DNA of 64,000 nt from an uncultured Alphaproteobacteria bacterium (GTDB lineage Bacteria; Pseudomonadota; Alphaproteobacteria; HIMB59; GCA-002718135): contig CACNSY010000005.1 of the NCBI GenBank assembly GCA_902623255.1, positions 1-64,000 of the forward strand, read 5' to 3'. Below, piece by piece: positions 17,350 through 26,449 of the stretch. Numbering within the stretch: position 1 is the stretch's first letter; every line of letters starts with the position of its first letter. The notes beneath the pieces were generated by a model, which was not told where the DNA came from, did not search any database, and saw nothing but the letters and a program-made list of their open reading frames with translations. The position numbers and the translations under genes are program-made.

Positions 17350-19052
17350 AAAAAATAAAAAGAGAAGCTTATGCCGATATGTATGGGCCAACAACTGGTG
17401 ATAAGGTTAGACTTGCTGACACTGAATTATTTATTGAAGTGGAAAAAGATTTAACAACGTATGGAGAAGAAGTAAAATTTGGTGGTGGTAAAGTTATTCG
17501 AGATGGAATGGGGCAATCTCAAGTATCTCGTAAAGATGGTGCTGTTGATACAGTTATAACAAATGCCTTAATAGTAGATGTAAATGGAATTTATAAAGCT
17601 GATATTGGTCTTAAGGATGGATTAATTTATGAAATTGGAAAAGCAGGTAATCCAGATACACAACCCAATGTAAATATTATTATTGGACCTGGAACAGAAA
17701 TAATTGCTGGTGAAGGTAAAATTATAACAGCTGGCGGATTTGACAGTCATATACATTTTATTTGTCCTCAGCAAATTGACGATGCACTTCATTCAGGAAT
17801 TACAACTATGTTAGGTGGAGGAACTGGTCCTGCACATGGCACATTAGCAACAACAGTTACTCCTGGGCCCTGGCATATAGAGAAAATGATACAATCAGCT
17901 GATGCATTTTCTATGAACTTAGCTTTTGCAGGAAAAGGAAATAGTTCATTACCTCAAGCACTTGAAGAACAAGTAATTGCTGGAGCAAGCTCACTAAAAT
18001 TACATGAAGATTGGGGTACAACCCCAGCAGCAATAGATAATTGTTTAAATGTAGCTGATGATCATGACATTCAAGTAATGATTCATACAGATACATTAAA
18101 TGAAAGTGGATTTGTCGAAAGTACAATTAAAGCAATTAATGGACGAACAATTCACGCTTTTCATACTGAAGGAGCTGGTGGGGGTCATGCACCGGATATA
18201 ATTAAAGTATGTGGTGAGCAGTATGTTATTCCGTCATCTACAAATCCAACAAGACCATACACAGTTAATACAGTTGAAGAACATTTGGATATGTTAATGG
18301 TTTGTCATCACTTAGATAAATCAATACCTGAAGATGTTGCTTTTGCAGAAAGTCGTATTCGAAAAGAAACTATTGCAGCAGAAGATATACTTCATGATAT
18401 GGGTGCCTTTTCAATTATAGCATCTGATAGTCAAGCAATGGGTCGTGTTGGTGAAGTTATTATTAGAACATGGCAAACAGCACACAAAATGAAAGTTCAA
18501 CGCGGGCAACTAAAAGAAGAGCAGGGTGATAACGACAATGTACGAGTTAAAAGATATATTGCTAAATATACAATTAATCCTGCAATAGCTCATGGTATTT
18601 CAGACCATATTGGAAGTATCGAAAAAAATAAACGTGCTGACATTGTTATTTGGGATAATGCCTTTTTTGGTGTTAAACCTGATATGATATTGCAAGGTGG
18701 AAGTATAGCATGCGCACAAATGGGCGATCCTAATGCATCAATTCCAACACCACAACCAGTGTACTCAAGACCAATGTTTTCTTCTTTCGGAAAATCATTA
18801 GAAAAATCTACTGTTACTTTTGTAAGTAAAGTTTCTTTAGATAAAGATTCATTTAAAAACTCTGGAGTAAGTAAATCTCTATTACCAGTTAAAAATATTA
18901 GAGAAATTTCTAAAAAAGATATGATATTAAATGATTATTGTCCAAAAATAGAAGTTAACCCAGAAACTTATGAAGTTTTAGCAGATGGTGAATTAATTAC
19001 TTGTGAACCAGCTAAAACATTACCTTTGGCTCAACGTTATTTCATGTATTAA
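17346..19052 (+). CDS. ureC: Urease subunit alpha (catalytic)
   Basis: The 568-residue catalytic subunit keeps the nickel centre: the HIHF metal pair, the carbamylated Lys in SLKLHEDWG, His in IHTDTLN and GGGHAPD, and the Asp in IASDSQAMG. The flap His is in MVCHHLDKS. It hydrolyses urea in the cytoplasm using two Ni ions. The length matches the family (about 567-570). It is followed by ureE after one base. Ni uptake and urea uptake genes are not seen in the window, so they must be elsewhere. Confidence 0.98.
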   Translation: MKKIKREAYADMYGPTTGDKVRLADTELFIEVEKDLTTYGEEVKFGGGKVIRDGMGQSQVSRKDGAVDTVITNALIVDVNGIYKADIGLKDGLIYEIGKAGNPDTQPNVNIIIGPGTEIIAGEGKIITAGGFDSHIHFICPQQIDDALHSGITTMLGGGTGPAHGTLATTVTPGPWHIEKMIQSADAFSMNLAFAGKGNSSLPQALEEQVIAGASSLKLHEDWGTTPAAIDNCLNVADDHDIQVMIHTDTLNESGFVESTIKAINGRTIHAFHTEGAGGGHAPDIIKVCGEQYVIPSSTNPTRPYTVNTVEEHLDMLMVCHHLDKSIPEDVAFAESRIRKETIAAEDILHDMGAFSIIASDSQAMGRVGEVIIRTWQTAHKMKVQRGQLKEEQGDNDNVRVKRYIAKYTINPAIAHGISDHIGSIEKNKRADIVIWDNAFFGVKPDMILQGGSIACAQMGDPNASIPTPQPVYSRPMFSSFGKSLEKSTVTFVSKVSLDKDSFKNSGVSKSLLPVKNIREISKKDMILNDYCPKIEVNPETYEVLADGELITCEPAKTLPLAQRYFMY

Positions 19053-19053
19053 A

Positions 19054-19500
19054 ATGCAAACTTCTTTAAGAATAATTCATCATAATCATAATAATAAGGA
19101 TTTATTAGACGAAATTTCATTATCTTATGAAGAAAGATTTATCCGTAGAAAAAAACTTATAGCAAATAATGGAACTGAATTTTTAGTTAATCTTGAAGAA
19201 ACAGTCAGTGTTGATGAAAATTATTATTTTGAATTAGAAAATGGAAATTTAATTAAAGTTCTATCTAAAGAAGAAAATTTAATTGAAATAAAAGGTAATA
19301 ATTTAAAACAAATCATATGGCACATAGGAAATAGACATCTGCCATGTCAAATTGAAGAAAACAGAATTCTTATTCAGGATGATGCTGTAATTCTTGATAT
19401 GGTTTTAAAATTGCATGGTAATGTTAAAAAAGTTTTTGAAAAATTTAAGCCAGAAGGTGGCGCTTATGGTATTGGTAGAACACATAGCCACAAACATTAA
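19054..19500 (+). CDS. ureE: Urease accessory protein UreE
   Basis: The 148-residue metallochaperone has the UreE order: an N-terminal peptide-binding domain (SYEERFIRRKKL), then the metal-binding domain with WHIGNRHLPCQIEE and LDMVLKLHGNVK. It ends in a short His tail (RTHSHKH) that could bind nickel and is much shorter than in Klebsiella. I take ATG 19054 because it lies one base after the ureC stop; an upstream in-frame start would sit inside ureC. It delivers Ni to the UreDFG complex. Confidence 0.93.
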   Translation: MQTSLRIIHHNHNNKDLLDEISLSYEERFIRRKKLIANNGTEFLVNLEETVSVDENYYFELENGNLIKVLSKEENLIEIKGNNLKQIIWHIGNRHLPCQIEENRILIQDDAVILDMVLKLHGNVKKVFEKFKPEGGAYGIGRTHSHKH

Positions 19501-19501
19501 A

Positions 19502-20137
19502 ATGAAAAAATTTAAAGATCCTCATCAAATATTACAAGTATGGTTTTCATCTTCTTTTCCTATTGGTTCTTACGCGTACTCTCATGGTTTAGAAGCGCTG
19601 ATAGATGATAAAAAAATTATTAATAAAGACGATGTTAAAGAATTTTTAGATGCGCTTTTATTTTATGGCACATTAAGAAATGATTATATTTTTATGAAGT
19701 CTATTTACAAAGGTAAGGAAATAAATGAATTAATTTTAGCAAGTTCTTCTTCGAAAGAAAGGCAAATAGAAATGATAGATATGGGAAATTCTTTTCGTAA
19801 AATCATGAAAGATAGTTGGGAATTATCTCTACCTGAAAATACATCATTTATATATTGTTTGGCAAAAGCTGGATTACATTTTGACATTAAGTTTGATGAT
19901 TTAATTAAGTTATATCTACAATCATTTATTTCTAATTTAATAAATGTATGTGTAAAACATATACCAATGTCACAAAAAGAAGGACAAAGTCTTAATGTTA
20001 TTTTTATTGATCAAATTCATGAATTTTTAACTCATTCAGAAAAACTGACTCTCAAAGATATAGGTACAACTTTTTTTATTGGTGATATTTTTGCCATTAA
20101 GCATGAAAACTTACAATCAAGGATTTATTTAACGTGA
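19502..20137 (+). CDS. ureF: Urease accessory protein UreF
   Basis: The 211-residue protein has the UreF opening [24 protein letters not shown] and the later helical segments typical of the family, ending in SRIYLT. UreF bridges UreD and UreG during nickel insertion. I place the start at ATG 19502, one base after the ureE stop, since the N-terminal motif then begins about 13 residues in, as usual. It overlaps the ureG start by 4 bases. Confidence 0.93.
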   Translation: MKKFKDPHQILQVWFSSSFPIGSYAYSHGLEALIDDKKIINKDDVKEFLDALLFYGTLRNDYIFMKSIYKGKEINELILASSSSKERQIEMIDMGNSFRKIMKDSWELSLPENTSFIYCLAKAGLHFDIKFDDLIKLYLQSFISNLINVCVKHIPMSQKEGQSLNVIFIDQIHEFLTHSEKLTLKDIGTTFFIGDIFAIKHENLQSRIYLT

Positions 20138-20745
20138 ATAATATAAATGGACCGTTAAAGGTTGGAATTGGTGGTGGAATAGGGACTGGTAAAACATGTT
20201 TAACAGAAGCTTTATGTCGTTATCTATCTAAAAAGGTTTCTATGGCAGTAATTTCAAATGATATTTATACTACTGAAGATGCAGAATACTTAATGAAAGC
20301 ACAGGTTTTACCTATAGAAAGAATAAAAGGTGTTGAAACTGGTGGCTGTCCACATACAGCCATAAGAGAAGATTGTAGTATTAATTTACTTGCAGTTGAT
20401 GAGATGAAAAAAAAATTTCCAGATCTAGAATTAATACTTATAGAATCTGGTGGTGATAATTTAGCTGCAACTTTTAGTCCAGAGTTAGTTGATTTAACAA
20501 TTTATATGATAGACGTGGCTCAAGGAGCAGATATACCGAGAAAAAAAGCACCAGCAATTAGGAAATCTGATTTATTAGTAATTAATAAAGTTGATCTTGC
20601 TCCATATGTTAATGTTGATCTAGAGCAGATGAAACAGGATGTGAATGAAGCCAGAAATGGTTTACCCTATATATTTGGTGAAATGAAAAATAATAATGGA
20701 ATTGAAAAAATCTCTGACTTCTTAATTTCTCAAGGTGGATTATAA
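20134..20745 (+). CDS. ureG: Urease accessory GTPase UreG
   Basis: The 203-residue GTPase has a P-loop reading GIGTGKT, the nickel-binding CPH motif in [13 protein letters not shown], the ESGGDNL switch, and NKVDLAPYV for guanine specificity. It hydrolyses GTP to drive nickel insertion into urease. The start is GTG at 20134, overlapping the ureF stop. It is the last gene of the operon and converges directly on the 85-residue gene with no spacer. Confidence 0.96.
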   Translation: MNNINGPLKVGIGGGIGTGKTCLTEALCRYLSKKVSMAVISNDIYTTEDAEYLMKAQVLPIERIKGVETGGCPHTAIREDCSINLLAVDEMKKKFPDLELILIESGGDNLAATFSPELVDLTIYMIDVAQGADIPRKKAPAIRKSDLLVINKVDLAPYVNVDLEQMKQDVNEARNGLPYIFGEMKNNNGIEKISDFLISQGGL

Positions 20746-21003
20746 CTATTCTACTTTTTGTAAAGAATAAACCGTATCTGTACTATTAAATTTTGAATCA
20801 AATTCTTTTGATTTTGGATCATCAAATAAAGCATAAAATTTTTCTTCATCCGTCACATTACACATAATCATTACATGACCATCTTTCACGAAAGCCATAT
20901 CAAATGCATCTGTATATTTGGCAATATCATCTTTAAAAAAATTATATAACTCCATGTAATCTTCTTTAGTAAAAGATCCTTTGGATACAACACATAAATT
21001 CAT
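20746..21003 (-). CDS. 85-residue protein under a SAM riboswitch, function unknown
   Basis: This soluble 85-residue protein has a strand-helix-strand-strand-helix pattern: NLCVVSKG, then KEDYMELYNFFK, then FDMAFVKDGHVMIMCNV, then EEKFYALFD. It could adopt a ferredoxin-like dimer fold, but I recognise no family. A strong AGGAGAT precedes the ATG. Upstream on the same strand lie a hairpin with eight U residues and a SAM-II/SAM-V-type aptamer, so its expression should respond to S-adenosylmethionine. No other gene follows on this strand before ureG converges, so it is the only target. That suggests a role in methionine, SAM or sulfur metabolism. Confidence 0.75.
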   Translation of the reverse strand: MNLCVVSKGSFTKEDYMELYNFFKDDIAKYTDAFDMAFVKDGHVMIMCNVTDEEKFYALFDDPKSKEFDSKFNSTDTVYSLQKVE

Positions 21004-21014
21004 ATTTATCTCCT

Positions 21015-21053
21015 AAAAAAAATATCCTCACCATTTTTCTTAATGGGAGGATA
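21015..21053 (-). terminator. Terminator-like hairpin in riboswitch leader
   Basis: Read on the minus strand, TATCCTCCCAT pairs with ATGGTGAGGATA (one bulge) across an 8-base loop, and is followed directly by eight T residues at 21022-21015. The AGGAGA ribosome site begins one base later. It lies between the SAM aptamer and the 85-residue gene, so it is the likely expression platform. Premature termination here would remove the ribosome site. Confidence 0.7.
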
Positions 21054-21061
21054 AATTTATA

Positions 21062-21112
21062 CGTATCTCATTTTAGCTGCTTTTGAACCGCAATAGAGTC
21101 AAATCGTTCATA
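21062..21112 (-). promoter_or_regulatory. SAM-II/SAM-V-type riboswitch aptamer
   Basis: On the minus strand the RNA has a 5-bp P1 stem (UGAAC / GUUCA, plus-strand 21106-21110 and 21084-21088). Its loop reads GAUUUGACUCUAUUGCG, and GCAGCUAAAAUGAG follows after the stem. The SAM-II class has GAUUUAACCGUAUUGC in the loop and GUAGCUAAAAAGG downstream. The conserved GAUUU, UAUUGC and AGCUAAAA blocks all match. The pseudoknot covaries: CC/GG in SAM-II becomes CUC (21098-21096) with GAG (21069-21067) here. The marine SAM-V subclass is most likely given the host type. Confidence 0.8.
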
Positions 21113-21199
21113 TTCTAAATATTATATAATTATTACATTTCAATTAAAAATATTAATACTGTTAATATTTGTTAGTTCATCTTATAAAAATTCATCCTA

Positions 21200-21517
21200 T
21201 TGAGTAATAAAAAACTAAATCTAAATTCATTAATAATCATGTTACAAAACATTTCGAATTTATTTAATGTAAATAATAAATATAAAACTGAAGAACATAC
21301 CATTCCTGATAATTTACGAAGTAAGGAATTAGAATGGAAATTAGCTTTACTAGTAAGAAAAGTTGATAACGTAGAAGATATGGACCTGCAATTTGTAAAA
21401 ATTACTAAAATTAATATGGGAACAAAGCAAGACCTTTACACTTCTTACAGATTAGATTTTGATGTTAGAGAAAAATTAAATCAATTTAAAAAAAAATACA
21501 AAGATATACTTTTATAA
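21200..21517 (+). CDS. Hypothetical small protein
   Basis: The frame gives 105 residues from TTG 21200, or 92 from ATG 21239. The shorter form is plausible because neither start has a clear ribosome site. The C-terminal half is hydrophilic and has strand-helix character (MDLQFVKITKIN, RLDFDVREKLNQFKKKY). There is no signal peptide and no recognised family. It converges on the membrane protein at 21519, with one base between stops. Its promoter region overlaps the upstream leader of the SAM-regulated gene on the other strand. Confidence 0.55.
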   Translation: MSNKKLNLNSLIIMLQNISNLFNVNNKYKTEEHTIPDNLRSKELEWKLALLVRKVDNVEDMDLQFVKITKINMGTKQDLYTSYRLDFDVREKLNQFKKKYKDILL

Positions 21518-21518
21518 A

Positions 21519-21923
21519 TCACTCATATTTATCAGAATACAAATAAGGTATCCCAATAACTAAAATAATATAGAAAACCATAAAGCTGGCAATAAGAGGT
21601 AATACTTCTCCAGCTGGTACTGTGCTAAACGGACCAATAACAAATCCATAAATTACAAAAAGAATATTTAAACCTACTAAATAATAACCACCACTTCTTT
21701 TCATACTGTACAACATATAAATTGTGTAAGCGATTGCTAATTGAAAAACTATGCCCACAATAAAATCCAAAGTGGAAAGTTGGACATTAAAATCTCCTAC
21801 AGGTGGTTGCACGCCTTGACCTGAAAAATATCCATACGTAATTCGATAAGATGTATCAATAAAATCAAGAGAGATAAGGATTAACATAATCCAATGTAGA
21901 GGTTTAAATAATCTTTCTTTCAT
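21519..21923 (-). CDS. Four-helix membrane protein, unknown
   Basis: The 134-residue protein has about four predicted membrane helices (residues 9-25, 47-70, 79-98, 108-128). A periplasm-facing loop (GYFSGQGVQPPVGDFN) is likely between helices 1 and 2. It shows no catalytic motif. It follows the bactofilin gene by 17 bases and may be co-transcribed with it, which could link it to envelope shape. I recognise no family. Confidence 0.75.
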   Translation of the reverse strand: MKERLFKPLHWIMLILISLDFIDTSYRITYGYFSGQGVQPPVGDFNVQLSTLDFIVGIVFQLAIAYTIYMLYSMKRSGGYYLVGLNILFVIYGFVIGPFSTVPAGEVLPLIASFMVFYIILVIGIPYLYSDKYE

Positions 21924-21940
21924 ACTAACAAATAAAATTA

Positions 21941-22390
21941 CTAATCTTTTTTAATTGCTTCTTGTAATGAATTATTTTCTTCTGATGGTTTTGAATCTTT
22001 TTTAATAGGTTGAATCTTATCAGATTTTTTAATATCACCACTAATTTGACCGCCAAGCTTAATTTGTAAGTTTTGGTACTCGATGTCTCCAGAAGCAACT
22101 CCTTGCTCTTGGATAGTTAAAGTACCTGAAGCCTTTATTTCACCATCAAATTTTCCCCAGATGTCAGCATTATGTGTTTCTATATTCCCTTTACAATCTC
22201 CAGTAGCACCAATAACTACATTATCAGTTTTCATAGTAACATCTGCTTCACCATCAATCTGAACTTCATCAGCTTTTTTAATTTCACCATTAATTGTTAC
22301 ACCGTGACCAATTACAACTTTTGCAGATCCCTTAGCAGGTCTAAATACATCAGGTGTTGAATTTGAATTATCGTCTTTTTTATCAAACAT
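21941..22390 (-). CDS. Bactofilin (polymer-forming cytoskeletal protein)
   Basis: The 149-residue protein has the bactofilin beta-helix core: KVVIGHGVTINGEI, then repeated short strands with the pattern xVxIxGxAxG (IDGEADV, VVIGATGDCKGNIE, IWGKFDGEIKASGTLTIQ, KLGGQISGDI). Disordered charged tails flank it at both ends. Bactofilins assemble without nucleotide into filaments at the membrane and affect cell shape or polarity. GGGAGG lies ahead of the ATG. The membrane protein downstream is a possible partner. Confidence 0.9.
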   Translation of the reverse strand: MFDKKDDNSNSTPDVFRPAKGSAKVVIGHGVTINGEIKKADEVQIDGEADVTMKTDNVVIGATGDCKGNIETHNADIWGKFDGEIKASGTLTIQEQGVASGDIEYQNLQIKLGGQISGDIKKSDKIQPIKKDSKPSEENNSLQEAIKKD

Positions 22391-22499
22391 TATACCTCCC
22401 TATAGTTTTGTTAATGCAGGTAATCTACAACTGCTATAATTTCTGTAACTAATTAGCATATAAGTATTAATTTTTGAAGATATATGTAATTTTTACAGG

Positions 22500-23183
22500 T
22501 TATTTTTGATGATTTACAACATCAACAAGGATAGCAATCACCAAATTCAATATTGTAATTGAGCAAATTGAAATAAAGCTGAAAAAATAAATCCATGCCC
22601 ACCAGTAAATTGCCTGCATTGGCAGCATAACATTCTCCCAACTAGATAATGTTAAAACTTGGAAAAGAGTAATTAGGGATATTCCTAGATCGGCCCATCG
22701 TTCTGGATCATCTTCCCCAAATAAAATTGAACCCATTGTTGCATAAATATAAAGAATAATAAATAAAAGTAGACTAACAAAAAATACTCTTTTTATGGAA
22801 GCAAGAATAGCTTCTATAATTTTTTTTAATTCTGGAATAACTGATATTAAACGTAAAACTCTAAATATTCGAAGAAGACGTAAAACTAAAAAACTAGAAT
22901 TGTTTGGAATAGGAATCAGAGAAATTGCTACTATTATTGTATCAAATACATTCCAACCATCTTTTAGGAAATTTTTCTTTTCTTTTTCTCCTATAAAACG
23001 AATTAAAATTTCAATAACAAAGAAAACAGTAATGGCATAATCAAGTAAATGAATAGTATTTAAAAATATAGGATCTAATTGATATGTTGTGGCCCCAATA
23101 AGAATGGCATTTAATATAATTATAACAACAACAGAAAATTGAAAAATACGATTATCTTTCAACTTAGAAAAAAAATCTATCAT
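22500..23183 (-). CDS. Voltage-gated cation channel, BacNav-like
   Basis: The 227-residue protein has six helices. S4 carries Arg every third position (LRLLRIFRVLRLI), and the pore has FQVLTLSSWENVMLP followed by S6 ending in LNLVIAILVDVVN. This matches the single-domain prokaryotic sodium channel (NaChBac) family. The selectivity filter is TLSSWEN instead of TLESWS, so the usual filter Glu is Ser and an acidic residue appears three positions later. The C-terminal coiled coil found in NaChBac is almost absent. Ion selectivity cannot be predicted with confidence. Confidence 0.85.
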   Translation of the reverse strand: MIDFFSKLKDNRIFQFSVVVIIILNAILIGATTYQLDPIFLNTIHLLDYAITVFFVIEILIRFIGEKEKKNFLKDGWNVFDTIIVAISLIPIPNNSSFLVLRLLRIFRVLRLISVIPELKKIIEAILASIKRVFFVSLLLFIILYIYATMGSILFGEDDPERWADLGISLITLFQVLTLSSWENVMLPMQAIYWWAWIYFFSFISICSITILNLVIAILVDVVNHQK

Positions 23184-23189
23184 ATTAAA

Positions 23190-24212
23190 TTAAATAGTTT
23201 TTAAGTTATCAATTTTTCTATCCATCACAAAAAACCACAAAGGAGGGATTAAAGCCATAATTAGCATAACAGAATAATTAGCAGGCATCTCAATTGCTTT
23301 TTCTTCTTGAGATAAAAGAGGATAAGGTTTTGATGCACTCTGGTGATGTTCTGCATGAAGACCTAAATTAAATGTCGACCAATTAGCAGAGATGTGACGA
23401 CTATTCCAAGAATGTAAATCTGTAAATCTTTCGTACCTTCCATTTTCTTTTTTTCTTTCTAAACCATAATGTTGAATATAATTTACTAATTCCAATAAGA
23501 TTATAGAAACAAAAGAATGAAAGATAATAAAAATTAAACCATTCATACCGGCAATTAAATAAGCAAATACTAAAAATAAAAATTCTAATACAAAATAATG
23601 AATCATTCTGTTTTGGAAACTAAATGTATTTAGATTTTTTCTATCAAGAATATTTTTTTCAATATTCCATGATGAAATCACACTATTGATCACACAGCGA
23701 ATAAAATAAAAATAAAAATTTTCTCCTCTTCTAGCTGTAGCAGGATCTTCTTTAGTAGCTACATTTAAATGATGACCATAAATATGCTCAATTCGAAAAT
23801 GGCCATAACAACATAAAACTAGTAAGAATACTCCTATACCGCGCATAAATTTATTTTTTCGATGAATAAGTTCATGTGCAGTTGTAATGCCGATAGAACC
23901 GCCAGACATACCTACAGCTGCCCCCAAAGCTGCAGCCGTTAATAAAGTGATAGTGGAGTCAGAAACAATAATTAAACCAAATATAATTAAAAATAAAATG
24001 CAGGGGAGCACAATTAAAATAGAAAAATTGTGAAATACACTTTCATTTAGCTCAACATCATCTTTACTTAAGTAAGGTAATACAAGGTCAATAATTGGAA
24101 CTAATACGAAAACCCAAATAAAAGGTGAAATTGACCAAGAGGGATTAATGATTAATCCTAAAGAACTAGCAAAAATCAATATTAGTGGTGTTACAAGGTA
24201 AAAAATCATCAA
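23190..24212 (-). CDS. AlkB-type membrane alkane hydroxylase
   Basis: The 340-residue integral-membrane di-iron enzyme has the histidine boxes HELIHR, EHIYGHH and LGLHAEHH, plus the AlkB-type NYIQHYG segment. About six membrane helices surround them. Enzymes of this type hydroxylate the end of medium-chain alkanes or related chains using rubredoxin electrons; no rubredoxin gene is visible here. The NYxEHYG motif has Gln in place of Glu. It starts with ATG-ATG, so the exact first residue is uncertain, and it lies 6 bases ahead of the channel gene. Confidence 0.85.
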   Translation of the reverse strand: MMIFYLVTPLILIFASSLGLIINPSWSISPFIWVFVLVPIIDLVLPYLSKDDVELNESVFHNFSILIVLPCILFLIIFGLIIVSDSTITLLTAAALGAAVGMSGGSIGITTAHELIHRKNKFMRGIGVFLLVLCCYGHFRIEHIYGHHLNVATKEDPATARRGENFYFYFIRCVINSVISSWNIEKNILDRKNLNTFSFQNRMIHYFVLEFLFLVFAYLIAGMNGLIFIIFHSFVSIILLELVNYIQHYGLERKKENGRYERFTDLHSWNSRHISANWSTFNLGLHAEHHQSASKPYPLLSQEEKAIEMPANYSVMLIMALIPPLWFFVMDRKIDNLKTI

Positions 24213-24272
24213 AATAATTATATATTATTTTTTTTTCTAAACTAATACCTAAATTACTCTAAGAAAATTGAT

Positions 24273-25208
24273 ATGAATAATAACATAAAAGGTCTTATTT
24301 TAATTATTGTGGGGATGTTGTTCATCATTACCCAGGACGTCTTAATTAAATACACCATTCATGATGCCTCTTTAATGCAAATACTCGTATTTAGAGGAGG
24401 GGTAGGTTTTTCAATTTTATGTCTATATTTACTTTATACAAAACAGCCTATTTTCTTTGGAACAGCTCATCCATATATAGCGATGTTTAGAGGCTCAACA
24501 TTCTTCTTTGGATTTACTTTGTTTTTTATTTCGTTAAGCCAAATTACTTTAGCGGAAGCAACAAGTTTGTTTTTTGTGAGTCCATTTTTTATAACTATTT
24601 ATTCGTACTTTATTCTGAATATAAAAATTGGCTTGAATAGGTTATTTTCAATCTTTGTTGGTTTTAGTGGCACACTTTTAATCATCAAACCAGAATTTAA
24701 TGAAATAAATGTTTATATGTTATTTCCAATCATTGCTGCTGCAACTTATGCGTTATCAATGACATTAGCAAAAAAAACTTCAAAAAATGATAGCTTATTC
24801 CAACAAACTTTTCATATTTATATTGGAGCTTTTATTGGGGGAAGTGCGATTAGTATTTTATTGCATAATACAAACTTTAATTTATCAATTTTTTCTATTC
24901 TTAGTAATCCTTGGATACTTAATGATCTTCAATTTATTGGATTAATACTTTTTATTTCTACAACTGGAAGTCTTGGAATATTTTGTTTGATTGCAGCTTA
25001 CAGAGTTGGTTCTCCATTAGTTAATAGTATAACTGAGTACGTTCATCTAATTTTTGCAATAATAATAGGAATTATTATTTTTTCAGAAGTACCTGATATA
25101 AACTCATTTATTGGAATTTTTCTTATTATGGTAAGTGGTATATTTGTTGTATTTAGAGAAAATAAGCGTGAGGAATTAGTTGTAGCTGAGACTACTCTTA
25201 GAACATAA
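24273..25208 (+). CDS. EamA/DMT-family transporter
   Basis: The 311-residue protein has ten predicted membrane helices in two homologous halves, the EamA arrangement. Family-like segments are FRGGVGFSIL, AEATSLFFVSPFF (end of the first half) and RVGSPLVNSITEYVHLIFA (second half). It exports or exchanges a small metabolite such as an amino acid or nucleobase; the substrate is unknown. It stands alone, divergent from AlkB, and converges on the metzincin-like gene. It resembles the two DMT genes at the end of the window only in family. Confidence 0.88.
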   Translation: MNNNIKGLILIIVGMLFIITQDVLIKYTIHDASLMQILVFRGGVGFSILCLYLLYTKQPIFFGTAHPYIAMFRGSTFFFGFTLFFISLSQITLAEATSLFFVSPFFITIYSYFILNIKIGLNRLFSIFVGFSGTLLIIKPEFNEINVYMLFPIIAAATYALSMTLAKKTSKNDSLFQQTFHIYIGAFIGGSAISILLHNTNFNLSIFSILSNPWILNDLQFIGLILFISTTGSLGIFCLIAAYRVGSPLVNSITEYVHLIFAIIIGIIIFSEVPDINSFIGIFLIMVSGIFVVFRENKREELVVAETTLRT

Positions 25209-25213
25209 TTTAA

Positions 25214-26185
25214 CTACAATAATTCTTTTAGAAACTCACTATTTTTTAAATCAGGGCAATCATCTAATCCGTGATTATAATAATCATCATTATTGTAATC
25301 TAAAAATTTTTTTCCTGATTGATTGTACATAACATCATTTTTATTATCATTAACATGAAAGAATTTATTATTAGTTGAACATTTTGCAGGAAAACCCAAT
25401 GAATGAATCATTTCATGTAAAATCGTTGCTTCTGCATCACCAAAAGTTACATCATTTTTATCATTTAAATGATCTTTGTGAGTGCAAGAAAATATTCTGT
25501 CATTATTTGATAAAATTAAATCATCACTAATGTATTTTTTAAATCTAGAGTATGTGTAGTAAATTGCTATGTTTCCATCAAATCTTGATTTTCCACATAT
25601 ATCGTAATCAATATATTTTCTTTTTTCCCAACCTTCAAAAAAAATAATAAACTTCTTTAAAGAAAAATTATTAAATAGATGACTATTATCATTAATAATC
25701 TTTTCAATTTTTTCAGATACTTCAGTAATATCAACATCCTCATCTTTAGTATCTAAATCGCCAAACCAATCCATAGTTTTATTAACGCGCAAAAAAGTTA
25801 CATCAAAATTTCCATTAATTTTTTTATCAAATTTGATTGTTTGTTTATTTGTTTTTTTTTCAAACCAATTATTAATAGCTTCTAAGGATGCTTCTATATT
25901 TTTATTTACATCATAAAGACGATCCTCTCTTTCACATGGTAGTAAAAAGATCGGATGAAATTGGTTGCCATTGTATATATCTTTTTCATCTTCAAATGAT
26001 CTATTCTGATTAATATCACCCTCATGTATAACAAATTCAACTTCATTATTATTATTGCAAGTATCTGGAAGTTTAATTTTGGGTACTAAAAATTTCCAAT
26101 CTTCATTAAAAAATTGAAGATAAATCATTATGATACTAATAATTATAAAAAAACCAATAAAGGGTATCAAAAAATATCTATGCAT
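25214..26185 (-). CDS. Membrane-anchored metzincin-like metalloprotease
   Basis: The 323-residue protein has one N-terminal membrane segment (residues about 4-24) and a large, presumably periplasmic domain. It contains ATILHEMIHSLGFPAKC, the HExxHxxGF zinc motif of metzincins, here with Phe-Pro following. A second zinc-side feature is a downstream Met (DNKNDVMYNQSG), consistent with a Met-turn. The rest is not similar to any family I can name. It may cleave an envelope or extracellular protein. Cys residues suggest disulfides outside the cytoplasm. Confidence 0.65.
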   Translation of the reverse strand: MHRYFLIPFIGFFIIISIIMIYLQFFNEDWKFLVPKIKLPDTCNNNNEVEFVIHEGDINQNRSFEDEKDIYNGNQFHPIFLLPCEREDRLYDVNKNIEASLEAINNWFEKKTNKQTIKFDKKINGNFDVTFLRVNKTMDWFGDLDTKDEDVDITEVSEKIEKIINDNSHLFNNFSLKKFIIFFEGWEKRKYIDYDICGKSRFDGNIAIYYTYSRFKKYISDDLILSNNDRIFSCTHKDHLNDKNDVTFGDAEATILHEMIHSLGFPAKCSTNNKFFHVNDNKNDVMYNQSGKKFLDYNNDDYYNHGLDDCPDLKNSEFLKELL

Positions 26186-26202
26186 AGATTTTAATTGTAT
26201 AT

Positions 26203-26397
26203 TTATTTTTCTATAAATTTTTTTACAGTATCGTAAAATGAAGGTGTTACTGTAAAGTAATAGCCATTTTCCTCATGGACACTATTATTTCCAATACTAT
26301 TATCTGAGTGAAAATCTACAAGGTGCTGATAAAAGCCATTGGGGTCATCTACATGGTATTCTCTTCCATCATCTGCTTTAACTATTAAAGTTTTCAT
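26203..26397 (-). CDS. 64-residue protein, unknown
   Basis: The protein starts KTLIVKADDGREYHVDDP, then has a His-rich middle (FYQHLVDFHSDN, SVHEENGYYFTV) and a helical end (SFYDTVKKFIEK). It is soluble with no signal peptide. No ribosome site is obvious. It lies 17 bases upstream of the metzincin gene on the same strand, so a shared transcript is likely. The function is unknown, and the several His residues could bind metal. Confidence 0.6.
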   Translation of the reverse strand: MKTLIVKADDGREYHVDDPNGFYQHLVDFHSDNSIGNNSVHEENGYYFTVTPSFYDTVKKFIEK

Positions 26398-26449
26398 CTT
26401 GATATTAAATATAGAAACACGTAAAAAATTAAAATAGAAAAATTTATAT

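Noticed and set aside
19003-19053. Longer N-terminus for UreE beginning inside ureC
   Set aside because: ATG 19054 is one base after the ureC stop and gives the normal UreE length.
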